Source: Oceanobacillus polygoni | Lineage (GTDB): Bacteria > Bacillota > Bacilli > Bacillales > Amphibacillaceae | NCBI RefSeq assembly: GCF_008304605.1 | Contig: NZ_PIJY01000057.1 | Span: 1 to 64,000, forward strand | Reading direction: 5' to 3' | Length of the DNA: 64,000 bases | Shown: positions 52,675 to 64,000 of the stretch, in pieces | Position numbering within the stretch: the first letter of the stretch is position 1 | Layout of the letters: every line of letters starts with the position of its first letter | Position numbers and translations under genes: made by a program | The notes under the pieces: generated by a model | Database searches by the model: none | Told to the model about the DNA's origin: nothing | The model's input: only the letters and a program-made list of their open reading frames with translations

Positions 52675-52999
52675 AGTTTTTTTAGAGGATATCATATCGG
52701 CTGCAGTTAAAGTGGAAAAATTCACTAGAGGAGTATCCTATGACGATTTTCTAGATAATGATTTAGTTTCCGACGCGGTCATTAAGAACATTTTGGTAAT
52801 CGGCGAAGCATCCAAAAACATTCCAGTAGAAATCCGAATAATGAATCCTCAAATTGAGTGGAGAAAGATGGCTGGAATGAGAGACATGATGATTCATGGT
52901 TATTTTTCTATTAATTATCGGATTGTTTGGGATGTAGTGCAAAACAAAATTCCTACACTTAGACAACAAGTAGAGCAACTTTTAAAAGAAATGAATTAA
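52658..52999 (+). CDS. hepT: HEPN-domain toxin HepT (DUF86)
   Basis: A 113-residue all-helical DUF86 protein. The RNase/toxin motif R-x4-H-x-Y is present in GMRDMMIHGYFSI. IGEASKNIPVEIR is another conserved block. It starts inside the nucleotidyltransferase gene (17-base overlap), the usual arrangement for HEPN/MNT toxin-antitoxin modules. The ATG follows AGGGAGGC. With the key residues intact the module is probably functional. Confidence 0.83.
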   Translation: MQREPRVFLEDIISAAVKVEKFTRGVSYDDFLDNDLVSDAVIKNILVIGEASKNIPVEIRIMNPQIEWRKMAGMRDMMIHGYFSINYRIVWDVVQNKIPTLRQQVEQLLKEMN

Positions 53000-53021
53000 C
53001 TTTTTAACATTACTGAACTAA

Positions 53022-53062
53022 AAGAACTGGAACCAATTAGGGTCCAGTCTTTTCTTTTTTTT
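53022..53062 (+). terminator. Terminator of the HEPN/MNT operon
   Basis: ACTGGA-CC and GG-TCCAGT pair (one mismatch), extended by AAAAGA/TCTTTT, then a T run. Confidence 0.78.
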
Positions 53063-53351
53063 ATAGTGGATTATATAGCTTATCCAGATTGTGTTCAATA
53101 AATAAATACGTCAGTTTTTCCTCGATATTTCTTCGTCTATTTTCGTTTTCAAATAGTTACATTTCATAATCTTCTCGTCTGTTGTAGGGAAGAACATAGA
53201 TAAATTGCATAAAAGGAAAATAGGTTTAGAGACTTACGGTGAGAAAAAGAAAGTTACCGGGGGACAAAATAATACCGATAAAATAAAAATTATGATTAAA
53301 TAAAGAAATGCAAAGATAAAAAAGGAAAATAGTTTGGGAAGAGGAAAGTAA
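53063..53351. other. Intergenic region before the YitT-family gene
   Basis: Apart from A-rich sequence and the ribosome site GGAAGAGGAAAG before 53352 I see no gene, repeat or structured RNA. Confidence 0.4.
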
Positions 53352-54233
53352 ATGAATACAAATACAAACACAGAGCAAAAAGGAACCATCATATTTAAAA
53401 AGGTATTACGTGCATTAGCAGTTGCTATAGGGGCTTTTATAACTGCATATGGTCTAGAATCGGTACTCATTCCAAACAATGTGTCAGACGGAGGTGTGAC
53501 GGGTTTAAGTATAGTTGGTTCACAACTATTCGGAATCCCTCTTGGAGCTCTAATTGCAGTATTAAATATACCATTCATATTTTTAGGGTATAAACAAATC
53601 GGGAAAAGTTTTGCGATTTACTCTGTTATTGGTATTGCTACGCTAGCATTTGGGACAAGCATTATGCACCATATACCAATTATAGTTCAAGGAGATACAT
53701 TGTTAGTCACTGTTGTTGGTGGTATTATCATTGGCTTCGGTATGGGTTTAGCATTACGAAATGGCGGCGCATTAGATGGTATTGATATGTTAGCAGTCTT
53801 ACTTTCTCGAAAATTGCCATTTGGAACAAGTGACCTTATCCTATTTTTAAATTTATTTGTTTTTATAGTCGTTTCAACAGTTTTCGGATTACAAGGAGCT
53901 TTCTTATCAGGAATTGCTTATTTTATTGCATCTAAAGTAATTCATATTGTTGAAGAAGGGTTAAGTGGTTCTAAAACCTATAAAATTATCACTAGTCAAC
54001 CGGATTTAATGGTAGAAACTATACGTGATCGTTTAGGTCGCAGTGCAACCTATAGTCTAGTTGAAGGCGGTTATACAAATGAGAAATTTAAAGAGATAAC
54101 TTGTATTATTAACCGTTTAGAGGATAGTAAAATGAAAGAAATTATTAACGAAATTGATAAACATGCTTTTATTGCTGTGTATGATGTAGCAGAAGTTAAA
54201 GGTGGTAGCTTCAAGAAAAAAGACATTCATTAA
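53352..54233 (+). CDS. YitT-family (DUF161/DUF2179) membrane protein
   Basis: A 293-residue membrane protein with five to six N-terminal helices, including the family motif NNVSDGGVTGLSIV and a later GGALDGIDMLAVLLSRK. A C-terminal cytoplasmic DUF2179 domain starts near residue 205 (KTYKIITSQPDLMVETI...RDRLGRSATYSLVEGGY). The ATG follows AAGAGGAAAG. YitT paralogues are common in Bacillaceae and of unknown transport function. Monocistronic. Confidence 0.87.
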   Translation: MNTNTNTEQKGTIIFKKVLRALAVAIGAFITAYGLESVLIPNNVSDGGVTGLSIVGSQLFGIPLGALIAVLNIPFIFLGYKQIGKSFAIYSVIGIATLAFGTSIMHHIPIIVQGDTLLVTVVGGIIIGFGMGLALRNGGALDGIDMLAVLLSRKLPFGTSDLILFLNLFVFIVVSTVFGLQGAFLSGIAYFIASKVIHIVEEGLSGSKTYKIITSQPDLMVETIRDRLGRSATYSLVEGGYTNEKFKEITCIINRLEDSKMKEIINEIDKHAFIAVYDVAEVKGGSFKKKDIH

Positions 54234-54266
54234 TATAGGTCTTTGTTTTCAAGATTAATACAAATT

Positions 54267-54302
54267 CAGGCTGGATCCTTTAATGGGTTTAGCCTTTTTA
54301 TG
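54267..54302 (+). terminator. Terminator of the YitT-family gene
   Basis: AGGCTGGATCC pairs with GGGTTTAGCCT with mismatches, then TTTTTA. Confidence 0.7.
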
Positions 54303-57149
<2,847 letters not shown>

Positions 57150-57238
57150 TTGCTAATATGTTCAGATTATCGTCAGAGTGGGTGGCAAATCTAGGGTAAA
57201 TAAAAGATCATTATGCATGTGTCTCCAGCTTCACATAG

Positions 57239-57288
57239 AAAGAATCCGTTTTGATTTTTCTCTTTTTCAAAACGGATTCTTTTGATTT
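57239..57288. terminator. Bidirectional terminator after rph
   Basis: AAAGAATCCGTTTTG and CAAAACGGATTCTTT form a perfect 15-bp stem between convergent genes. Confidence 0.88.
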
Positions 57289-57326
57289 AAACACTGTAAA
57301 GAAAAGGGTGGGGTGTACGAAATGTT

Positions 57327-57839
57327 TTATTCTTCTATAGGGTTTTTTGGTCCGCCAAGTTCTAATTGATAAAAGGCCAAGTCAATCCATTTATTGAATT
57401 TAAAACCTGCCTTTTCTATTGTACCTGAATGAACAAAACCAAAGCTTTTATGCATGGCAATGCTTTTTTCATTTGCTGCATCAATTCCAGCGACCAAGGT
57501 CATATATTCTCTTTCTTTGGCAATAGTGATTAATTCCTTCATCAAGGAAGTCCCAATTCCTTTTTTTCGGTATTCCTTATTTACATAAACGGAATGTTCA
57601 ATTGTATATTTATAAGCCGGCCATGCTCTAAAAGAACCGAATGTTGCAAAACCAGCCACTTTATTATCTTGTTCGGACACTAATATTGGATAACCTTCAT
57701 CCATCTTTTGTTTATACCATTGTTGTCTGCTTTCAAGCGTCTGGGGTTTATAGGCGTATACAGCAGTAGAATGAAGAATGGCATCATTATAGATATGTAA
57801 AATGTCCATTAGATCTTTTGGAGTTGCTTTCCTGATCAT
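57327..57839 (-). CDS. GNAT acetyltransferase (phosphinothricin acetyltransferase-like)
   Basis: A 170-residue acetyltransferase of the PAT branch. DLMDILHIYNDAILHSTAVYAYKPQT and VYVNKEYRKKGIGTSLMKEL (acetyl-CoA loop R-x-x-G-I-G) are typical, as is NEKSIAMHKSFGFVHSGTI. Relatives acetylate phosphinothricin, methionine sulfoximine or sulfone. The ATG follows GAGAGGAAG. Convergent with rph. The substrate is inferred from family only. Confidence 0.85.
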   Translation of the reverse strand: MIRKATPKDLMDILHIYNDAILHSTAVYAYKPQTLESRQQWYKQKMDEGYPILVSEQDNKVAGFATFGSFRAWPAYKYTIEHSVYVNKEYRKKGIGTSLMKELITIAKEREYMTLVAGIDAANEKSIAMHKSFGFVHSGTIEKAGFKFNKWIDLAFYQLELGGPKNPIEE

Positions 57840-58071
57840 ATTGTTCTTCCTCTCGTAATAAATGTTTTCTTCTTTGTTTATTTTAGAACGATTTGTACTA
57901 AACGTAAAACCTGATAATAATGTAAAATTTTGTAAACAAACAGAAAGGCGCCAAATATTGTCTGATATGACTGAAAGTTCGATTTTCTGTTAAAATAAAG
58001 ATAGCTATTAAACTATTAAGATAATTGTTTGAATATAAGAGATAGCAAAAAATAAAAAGGAATGTTTATAA

Positions 58072-59274
58072 ATGAAAAGTAAATTTGCTAAGAGAGCTCA
58101 TTTCGTTAAGTCTTCGGAAACACGTGAAATTTTGAAAATAACAGAAAGGCCAGAAGTAATCTCCTTTGCGGGAGGACTGCCGGCTCCAGAGTTGTTTCCA
58201 CTAGAAGCTCTTAAGGATGCGTGTAATGCTGTGTTGAATGAAGAGGGAGCGGCTTCTCTTCAATATAGTACGACAGAGGGGTATGTTCCATTAAGAGAGG
58301 CTATTAATCGAAGAATGAAAACTGTCGGAATTAACGCTGCTATTGGCAATATCCTTATCACATCGGGATCCCAGCAAGCAATCGACCTTACTGGAAGGTT
58401 ATTTATCGATGAGGGAGACACGATTATTTGTGAAAGTCCAACCTACCTTGCAGCAATTAATACATTCAAGTCATACAATGCCAACTTTGTTGAAGTAGCG
58501 ATGGATGAGGATGGAATGGTTATGGAAGAGCTAGAGGAACAGCTGCAGGAGCATCCTAACACGAAATTTATCTATACGATTCCAGACTTCCAAAACCCTA
58601 CAGGTCGCACATTAAAGCTGGAAAGACGAAAAAGAATGATTGAGCTTGCTAATCAATATGATGTACTGATTGTAGAAGATAACCCTTATGGAGCTATAAG
58701 ATTTGCTGGAGAGGAACTTCCACCAGTAAAACATTTTGATACGGAAGGTAGAGTAATTTATTTAAGTACTTTCTCCAAAATATTTACTCCTGGCCTTCGA
58801 CTTGGATGGATTTGTGCAGACCAAGCTTTCATTGATAAGTATGTTACGTTTAAGCAAACAGCTGACTTACATACGGACAGCTTTGCGCAAAGAATTACAG
58901 CCAAGTATATGGAACTTTACGATATGGAAGAGCACATTAATAAAATCAAAGCTGTTTATAAAGAAAGGTGCACAGCAATGTTAGCGTGTATTGAAGAATT
59001 TTTTCCAAAGAATTTGTCTTACAGTAAGCCAGAAGGTGGATTATTTATTTGGGTAGAACTTCCTGAAGACGTTGATGCAACGCATATATTTACGGAGTGT
59101 TTGAAAAACAATGTTGCCTGTGTTCCTGGAACGCCATTTTTCCCGAATGGTACACAAACAAATACATTTCGTTTGAATTTCTCCAATATGTCGATAGAGA
59201 AGATTACGGAAGGTATGAAGCGTATGGGGGAAGTGTTATACCGTGAGTTAGAAAAAGAAAAAGCTCTTTTATAA
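58072..59274 (+). CDS. PLP-dependent aminotransferase (LysN/AAT class I, 2-aminoadipate type)
   Basis: A 400-residue class I/II aminotransferase without the GntR domain of MocR proteins. ISFAGGLPAPELFP and LQYSTTEGYVPLREAI open the domain, IYTIPDFQNPTGRTL carries the Asn contacting PLP, and the Schiff-base Lys is in YLSTFSKIFTPGLRLGW. The C-terminal FRLNFSNM holds the carboxylate-binding Arg. Such enzymes act on aromatic, branched-chain or 2-aminoadipate substrates. The ATG follows AAAAGGAATG. Monocistronic. Confidence 0.88.
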   Translation: MKSKFAKRAHFVKSSETREILKITERPEVISFAGGLPAPELFPLEALKDACNAVLNEEGAASLQYSTTEGYVPLREAINRRMKTVGINAAIGNILITSGSQQAIDLTGRLFIDEGDTIICESPTYLAAINTFKSYNANFVEVAMDEDGMVMEELEEQLQEHPNTKFIYTIPDFQNPTGRTLKLERRKRMIELANQYDVLIVEDNPYGAIRFAGEELPPVKHFDTEGRVIYLSTFSKIFTPGLRLGWICADQAFIDKYVTFKQTADLHTDSFAQRITAKYMELYDMEEHINKIKAVYKERCTAMLACIEEFFPKNLSYSKPEGGLFIWVELPEDVDATHIFTECLKNNVACVPGTPFFPNGTQTNTFRLNFSNMSIEKITEGMKRMGEVLYRELEKEKALL

Positions 59275-59279
59275 TTTAT

Positions 59280-59335
59280 ATACGTGCAACTAAGGTTGTC
59301 ATCAAAAGGCTTGGTAAACCTTAGATGCACGTATA
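59280..59335. terminator. Bidirectional terminator after the aminotransferase gene
   Basis: TATACGTGCA and TGCACGTATA with inner AAGGTT/AACCTT pairs, between convergent genes. Confidence 0.75.
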
Positions 59336-59346
59336 ATTATTTAGCA

Positions 59347-60531
59347 CTATTTATATAATTTACGTAGTTCATGACGGGCTTCTTCTGAAAGTGATCCACC
59401 GATATCCATTAATTCAACAATGTCTTTAAAAGCTCTTTCGGGAATCGCTAAATCGGCTAGCTCTTCTTTAGAAAAACCTAAGTTAATCTCATCTTCCCGG
59501 CCATCTTTTAACTTGATAACAAAATCAGGTTCGGTAACAAAAGGTGTAGACATACCAACCACATCAGAAAATTGGAAGGCTTCTAGTGCCTTTTCTGGTG
59601 AGTTGATGCCACCAGTGGCCATAACTGGAACACGACCAGCGATATGTTCGTACACAACTTGATTCATGAATTCACCTTTAAATTTACCTTGGCGAATTGT
59701 TTGTTTATAAATGTTCCTGCCCCAACTTGCAGTAGCTAAATATTGGATGTTTGCTACTTCCATGATTCGATCCATGAAATAAAGGAAGTCTTCTACACTG
59801 TAGCCAATTTCATTACCGCGCGTTTCTTCTGGTGTACCCCTAAACCCGAGAATAAAGTCAGCTGGTGCTTCTTCATCAATCACTTTCTGAACAGCCTTCA
59901 TCACTTCGATACCAAAACGTGAACGATTCTCAATGTTTTGGACACCGTATTCATCATCACGCTGGTTAGAATAAGTGGAAAAGAACGTTTGAATTAGTAA
60001 ACGCTGAGCACTTGAAATTTCAACTCCATCAAAACCGGCTTTAATCGCACGACGGGTTGCGTCAGCATATTGGGTAATAACATGCTCGATTTTGCGTTTG
60101 GACATTGGTAAGACGGTATGTTCAACAGGGCTCTTCAAGTTCATTTTACTTGGCCCATAAACGACACCAAAATCTTTAAGCGATATTTTGGAGAAACGAC
60201 CGGCATGAGTTAATTGAATAATTGCCTTAGAGCCGTCTTTTTTCATCGCTTGAGCAAGTTGTTTAAGTCCTTCGATGCTACGATCATCAACGATACTAAA
60301 GCCATACTCAAACAATTGTCCATACTCTTCGATATAAGCTGCCCCTGTAATTTGTAGGGGAGCGGAACAAGCACGTCGTTCCGCATAAGCTAAATCTTCC
60401 CCAGTAACATAACCCTCAATAGTTGAAGAATTCGTAATCATCGGGGATAGGACAAAGCGATTATCTAATTCCATACCATTTGGTAGAACGATTGTCTCAA
60501 ATAAAGGTCTGTATTGTTTTGTTGTCATCAT
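59347..60531 (-). CDS. Old-yellow-enzyme-family NADH:flavin oxidoreductase
   Basis: An FMN TIM-barrel oxidoreductase of 394 residues. RFVLSPMITNSSTIEG is the N-terminal strand, AIIQLTHAGRFS holds conserved FMN contacts, and VPVMATGGINSPEKALEAF is the C-terminal phosphate-binding loop. At the usual His/His-Asn substrate site this protein has GVEISSAQRLLIQTFFS, where GAH-GYLL would be expected: the first His is replaced, as in the subgroup linked to SirTM loci. It is divergent from gcvH-L by 240 bases and is probably part of that redox/ADP-ribosylation locus. Confidence 0.85.
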   Translation of the reverse strand: MMTTKQYRPLFETIVLPNGMELDNRFVLSPMITNSSTIEGYVTGEDLAYAERRACSAPLQITGAAYIEEYGQLFEYGFSIVDDRSIEGLKQLAQAMKKDGSKAIIQLTHAGRFSKISLKDFGVVYGPSKMNLKSPVEHTVLPMSKRKIEHVITQYADATRRAIKAGFDGVEISSAQRLLIQTFFSTYSNQRDDEYGVQNIENRSRFGIEVMKAVQKVIDEEAPADFILGFRGTPEETRGNEIGYSVEDFLYFMDRIMEVANIQYLATASWGRNIYKQTIRQGKFKGEFMNQVVYEHIAGRVPVMATGGINSPEKALEAFQFSDVVGMSTPFVTEPDFVIKLKDGREDEINLGFSKEELADLAIPERAFKDIVELMDIGGSLSEEARHELRKLYK

Positions 60532-60771
60532 TTGTATATTACCTAATTCCCTTCATCGCGCTATGATTGCTGTTAAATTAAAGCTATCAGCTATGCCAAG
60601 TAGTGTCAAATTAATACAGTTTTTCCACCTGTACCAATAGATTTGTTCCATAAAATAATTAGCTATTCTAATTATTTCCACTAGAATAAGCCACTCTGTT
60701 TGAGGTCTTGCTAATACATGATATACTTATGTTTATTCTGATAAAATTTAAAAAAGAAAGAAGGAATACGA

Positions 60772-61104
60772 ATGAAAAAACGAGGGAATTTCTTATTTAT
60801 AGAAAAAAATGATGACGTGTATACGTTAAGTATGACACCAGAATTGCAAGATGATATTGGTACAGTTGGATTTGTAGAATACATGCATGGAGATACACTT
60901 AACGTGGATGATAGCATTTTAAACATAGAAGCTTCAAAGACGGTTATTGATGTGGCTTCTCCATTAGCAGGCAAAATTGTTGAACGCAATGAAGCAGCAA
61001 TAAACGAACCAATCCTTCTAAGCTCTGCCAAAACGGAGGAAAACTGGGTAGTAAAACTAACAGACGTGGATGAAGAAGCATTTAACCAATTAGAAGAAGC
61101 TTAA
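60772..61104 (+). CDS. GcvH-like lipoyl-carrier protein (GcvH-L)
   Basis: A 110-residue lipoyl-domain protein, shorter than true glycine-cleavage H protein. The lipoylation site is Lys56 in [18 protein letters not shown]. Asp27/Asp28 in [11 protein letters not shown] fall where the Streptococcus homologue is ADP-ribosylated (Asp27, as I recall it). No glycine-cleavage genes are nearby; instead macrodomain, SirTM and LplA2 genes follow on the same strand. The ATG follows AAGAAGGAA. It is the modified carrier at the centre of the locus, proposed to act in the oxidative-stress response. Confidence 0.88.
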   Translation: MKKRGNFLFIEKNDDVYTLSMTPELQDDIGTVGFVEYMHGDTLNVDDSILNIEASKTVIDVASPLAGKIVERNEAAINEPILLSSAKTEENWVVKLTDVDEEAFNQLEEA

Positions 61105-61189
61105 TGAATACATGCTATGGAGCTATTCAGATATTCTGTTCAGAATAATAGGTCTATTGTATGTAAGTATATTTCGCAAGGAGTAGCAT

Positions 61190-61984
61190 ATGGATCAAGA
61201 AGCTAGATTGGATTATCTAATTGATTATTTATGGAGTGAGAACCCAAATGCTCTTGAACAAATGGTGCAGAGTAAAGCGGGTAGCGTAGAAGAAAAAATA
61301 GCGTTGTTTCGGGGGCTGTGTAATATCCGACAGCCCGAACCGATCTCAGAGCAATTTGTTAAGGTTCAAGATGCTTTCTTAACACAGTGGAATAACGAAC
61401 GACATCTAACCTCATTGCATGATTTAGAAGCTGTTCAGCAGCAACTCTATTTATGGCAAGGTGATATTACGAGTCTAGCAGTTGATGCGATTGTTAATGC
61501 AGCTAATAGTGAGTTTCTGGGTTGCATGCAAGCAAATCATCATTGTATCGATAATATTATTCATACCCGTGCAGGGGTAAAATTGCGGCTAGATTGTGAT
61601 GAACTAATAAAAGCACAAGGTCGCAAAGAGCCTGTTGGGAAGGCTAAAATTACTAAGGCATATAATTTACCGTCAGAATATATCATTCATACCGTTGGGC
61701 CATTTATCGACCAACGTGGTACTTCACCTTTGAGAGAACAATTACTGGCCTCGTCTTATAAATCTTGTCTAGCATTAGCGGATCAATATCAATTAGACAG
61801 CCTTGCTTTTTGCTGCATTTCGACAGGGGAATTTAATTTCCCTAATCAACGTGCAGCTGAAATTGCAATTCAAACAGTAAAAGAATATATGAGAAATACC
61901 GATTCGAAGCTTCAGGTCATCTTTAATGTGTTTAAAGATGAGGATTTACAAATCTATCAGTCATTATTAGCGAGGAAAGAATAG
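61190..61984 (+). CDS. Zn-containing macrodomain ADP-ribosylhydrolase
   Basis: A 264-residue protein with a helical N-terminal extension of about 75 residues, then a macrodomain from about residue 85. LWQGDITSLAVDAIVNAANSE is the ADP-ribose-binding start, CISTGEFNFPNQRAAEIA the phosphate loop. The insertion FLGCMQANHHCIDNIIHTRAG contains the Cys/His ligands of zinc-dependent macrodomains, which remove ADP-ribose from the GcvH-L carrier. The ATG follows AAGGAG. Only four bases separate it from the SirTM gene frame. Confidence 0.9.
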   Translation: MDQEARLDYLIDYLWSENPNALEQMVQSKAGSVEEKIALFRGLCNIRQPEPISEQFVKVQDAFLTQWNNERHLTSLHDLEAVQQQLYLWQGDITSLAVDAIVNAANSEFLGCMQANHHCIDNIIHTRAGVKLRLDCDELIKAQGRKEPVGKAKITKAYNLPSEYIIHTVGPFIDQRGTSPLREQLLASSYKSCLALADQYQLDSLAFCCISTGEFNFPNQRAAEIAIQTVKEYMRNTDSKLQVIFNVFKDEDLQIYQSLLARKE

Positions 61985-61993
61985 GGGATGGCT

Positions 61994-62872
61994 ATGCAAC
62001 AACTTAATCATTGGCAAACGTTAACAATGGGATCATCATTGACACAAGATAAAGTTTTAAATCAACTAATAGATGAAGCGGAGGCAATTGTCATTGGGAT
62101 TGGTGCGGGAATGTCGGCAGCGACTGGTTTTACATATGTAGGCAAAAGATTTACGGACGCTTTTCCCGATTTTATTGCGAAGTATCGCTTTTTGGACATG
62201 TTACAAGCAAGTTTATTTGATTTCGAAGATGAACAAGAATATTGGGCTTTTCAAAGTCGCTTCAGTTTGTTGAATTTCTTTGATCAACCAGTAGGGCAAG
62301 CATATGTTGATTTGCGACGTATGATGACGGATAAAAATTATCATGTTATTACGACGAATGCCGATAATGCGTTTTATGCAGCGGAGTTCGATATGGATAA
62401 AGTGTTTCGCATTCAAGGAGAATACGGATTGTGGCAATGTTCGGAGCACTGTCACCAACAGACGTACCATGATGAAGCTTTAATTCGTCAAATGGTTCGG
62501 GAACAATCAGATATGAAGATACCTGCAAATTTAGTTCCGCGTTGTCCGAAATGTGGAGCTAGTTTGGAAGTTAACAAACGTAACGAAGAAAAGGGAATGG
62601 TCGAAGATGGTCATTTTCATGAACAGAAAGAACGTTATGAACAATTTTTAAAAGAAAATAAAGATAAGAAAGTGCTATTTTTAGAAATTGGTGTGGGACA
62701 TACAACCCCACAATTTATTAAACATCCTTTCCAACAAATGACGGAAGGGAATGAGAAGGCGTTGTTTGTGACGATGAATCAAAAAGATTATTTCATACCA
62801 CATGCAATTCGTCCACAAACAGTGCGAATTGATGAAGATATTGCTGAAGTATTACATACAATTAGCAAGTGA
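61994..62872 (+). CDS. SirTM: sirtuin-class protein ADP-ribosyltransferase
   Basis: A 292-residue class-M sirtuin that transfers ADP-ribose from NAD+ to lipoylated GcvH-L. The NAD loop is [17 protein letters not shown], and NADNAF follows. Where deacetylases have the catalytic His (HG), this protein has [12 protein letters not shown], a Gln about residue 141, which fits loss of deacetylase activity. Zinc ligands are Cys in WQCSEHC and CPKC. I use ATG 61994, seven bases after AGGGGA; ATG 61988 touches that site. It lies between the macrodomain and LplA2 genes. Confidence 0.92.
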   Translation: MQQLNHWQTLTMGSSLTQDKVLNQLIDEAEAIVIGIGAGMSAATGFTYVGKRFTDAFPDFIAKYRFLDMLQASLFDFEDEQEYWAFQSRFSLLNFFDQPVGQAYVDLRRMMTDKNYHVITTNADNAFYAAEFDMDKVFRIQGEYGLWQCSEHCHQQTYHDEALIRQMVREQSDMKIPANLVPRCPKCGASLEVNKRNEEKGMVEDGHFHEQKERYEQFLKENKDKKVLFLEIGVGHTTPQFIKHPFQQMTEGNEKALFVTMNQKDYFIPHAIRPQTVRIDEDIAEVLHTISK

Positions 62873-62888
62873 ATAATGGAGGTTGCAA

Positions 62889-63920
62889 ATGTATTTAATC
62901 GAATCGAAACGTAATGGAGAATGGATTTATGATCCAGGAATGGCAATGGCTTTACAAGAATATGTGAAAGACCATATATTCTTAGATGATGATGTTTTGT
63001 TTCCATACATGATGCAACCAGCTGTTCAAATTGGGAAATTCCAGAATGCATACGAAGAAGTCAATCAGCCTTATATGGACGCACATGATATTAAAATCAT
63101 TCGCCGGGAAACAGGCGGCGGTGCGATTTACCTCGATGATCGAAATATGAGTTTTTGTTTCTTATTCGATGGTAGTACGGACATTCATGGAAACTATGCA
63201 CGTTTGTATGAACCGGTTGTCAAAGCACTTGAGAATTTAGGTGTAGATCAGTTAGAACAAAAAGGCCGTAATGATTTAGTTTTAGATGGCAAGAAAGTTT
63301 CTGGTGCGGCGATGACCTTACAGAATGGTCGCATTTACGCTGGGTATTCGTTGCTATTAGATCCCAATTATGAAGCAATGGTGTCCGTATTGAATCCAAA
63401 CCAAAAGAAAATTAAATCACATGGGATTCAGTCCGTCCGTAGTCGAGTAGGGTCAATCCGTCCTCATCTAGCACCAGAATACCGAGAAATGACGGTCTGG
63501 GAGTTTACTGATTATATAATTTGCCAATTACTTGAAATTAATGATGTTAGTGAAGCGAAGCGTTATGAATTAACACCAGAAGATTGGGCGGGTGTCGATA
63601 AAATCGCCGCTGATAAATACAATAATTGGGACTGGAACTATGGTCGCTTTCAACAGTTCGAATATCGTTTAACAGAACGTTTTCCAATTGGAACGATTAG
63701 TGTCGGTTTAACGATTGAGCATGCCAAAATTACTGCCATTCAGATTTCGGGTGACTTTTTCGGAACAAAAAATATAAAAGATGTGGAAGAAGTATTAGTC
63801 GGGGTGCGGTTAAGGAAAGAAGACTTACTTAACGCGTTAGACTCGCTGGAATTAGCTAATTATTTCGGAAATCTTACGAAAGAAGAATTCGTTAGCTTTA
63901 TCTTAAGTGAAAAAGCATAA
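62889..63920 (+). CDS. lplA2: Lipoate--protein ligase LplA2
   Basis: A 343-residue lipoyl-AMP synthetase/ligase. The lipoate-binding RETGGGAIYLDDRNMSFCF and the adenylate Lys in DLVLDGKKVSGAAM are intact, and a C-terminal accessory domain (from about residue 245) is present. In equivalent loci it attaches lipoate to GcvH-L, a prerequisite for ADP-ribosylation by SirTM. I start at ATG 62889 with GGAGG six bases upstream; a TTG at 62883 abuts that site. The gap from sirTM is 16 bases. Confidence 0.92.
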   Translation: MYLIESKRNGEWIYDPGMAMALQEYVKDHIFLDDDVLFPYMMQPAVQIGKFQNAYEEVNQPYMDAHDIKIIRRETGGGAIYLDDRNMSFCFLFDGSTDIHGNYARLYEPVVKALENLGVDQLEQKGRNDLVLDGKKVSGAAMTLQNGRIYAGYSLLLDPNYEAMVSVLNPNQKKIKSHGIQSVRSRVGSIRPHLAPEYREMTVWEFTDYIICQLLEINDVSEAKRYELTPEDWAGVDKIAADKYNNWDWNYGRFQQFEYRLTERFPIGTISVGLTIEHAKITAIQISGDFFGTKNIKDVEEVLVGVRLRKEDLLNALDSLELANYFGNLTKEEFVSFILSEKA

Positions 63921-63950
63921 GCGCCTTGATACGTAGAAAGAAGGGTAAGA

Positions 63951-64000
63951 TTGGTTAAATTAGGGATTTTAGATTACGCTCAAATTGATGAAGGAAGCAA
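63951..64000 (+). CDS. Luciferase-like (LLM) flavin monooxygenase, 5' end only
   Basis: Cut by the window end. The TTG at 63951 is preceded by AAGAAGGG, and the sixteen visible residues (start MVKLGILDYAQIDEGS) match the N-terminus of MsnO8-type luciferase-like monooxygenases. LLM proteins belong to the SirTM/GcvH-L loci of staphylococci, which supports the call. Confidence 0.72.
   Translation, partial: MVKLGILDYAQIDEGS

Overview
The window is low-GC Bacillota DNA, best explained as a chromosomal segment of an Oceanobacillus/Virgibacillus-like member of the Bacillaceae. This assignment is inference from gene content: SigW/RsiW, CdaA-CdaR-GlmM, a glmS ribozyme, S-box and purine riboswitches, a Spo0E-like protein, and a mevalonate-pathway operon, which is uncommon among Bacillaceae. 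No phage or intact insertion sequence is visible. Two decayed genes, a remnant and several resistance-type genes mark the more variable parts.

Layout. 1-320: 3' end of a 5S rRNA and two tRNAs. 0.9-6.2 kb: chemoreceptor, then a TetR regulator divergent from an MMPL exporter. 6.3-10.5 kb: a putative hydroxy-acid uptake and catabolism module (RraA-type aldolase/decarboxylase, D-2-hydroxyacid dehydrogenase, LysR regulator, 2-hydroxycarboxylate transporter) with two cre boxes. 10.9-14.6 kb: orphan peptide/glutathione-type binding lipoprotein, then a SAM-I riboswitch controlling a sodium:solute symporter and a 35-residue membrane peptide. 14.6-15.7 kb: almost gene-free, with several terminators and a candidate small RNA. 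15.7-21.6 kb: guanine riboswitch with pbuG, EamA permease, RDD protein, cytidine-deaminase-like protein, an Rpn remnant, YwaF-like protein and fabI with a FapR-like operator. 21.8-22.4 kb: six tRNAs. 22.7-27.2 kb: mevalonate operon (mvaA, mvaK1, mvaD, mvaK2). 27.3-32.6 kb: Spo0E-like gene, sigW-rsiW, cdaA-cdaR-glmM. 32.8-36.7 kb: HssRS two-component system and HrtBA heme-stress exporter with a recognisable HssR direct repeat. 36.9-41.6 kb: S9 peptidase, acetyltransferase, glmS ribozyme and glmS. 41.9-46.5 kb: unknown membrane protein, then an ABC exporter with PadR regulator behind a 43-bp perfect palindrome. 46.6-53 kb: accessory zone with remnants, methyltransferase, MOSC protein, Lnu-type nucleotidyltransferase with a possible leader peptide, AraC-GyrI regulator, lipoprotein and an MNT/HEPN pair. 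53.3-59.3 kb: YitT protein, rifampicin phosphotransferase, acetyltransferase, aminotransferase. 59.3-64 kb: a lipoylation-dependent ADP-ribosylation locus (OYE flavoprotein divergent from GcvH-L, macrodomain, SirTM, LplA2 and the start of a luciferase-like flavoprotein).

Functional themes: envelope homeostasis (SigW, c-di-AMP, amino-sugar synthesis), drug and heme resistance (MMPL, HrtBA, ABC/PadR, Lnu, Rph), ligand-controlled RNA elements (SAM, guanine, GlcN6P) and protein ADP-ribosylation. The least described parts are the hydroxy-acid module, the S-box symporter with its small peptide, the 43-bp palindrome, the Lnu leader ORF and the candidate sRNA. Functional names rest on sequence motifs and remembered family sequences, not on database searches.
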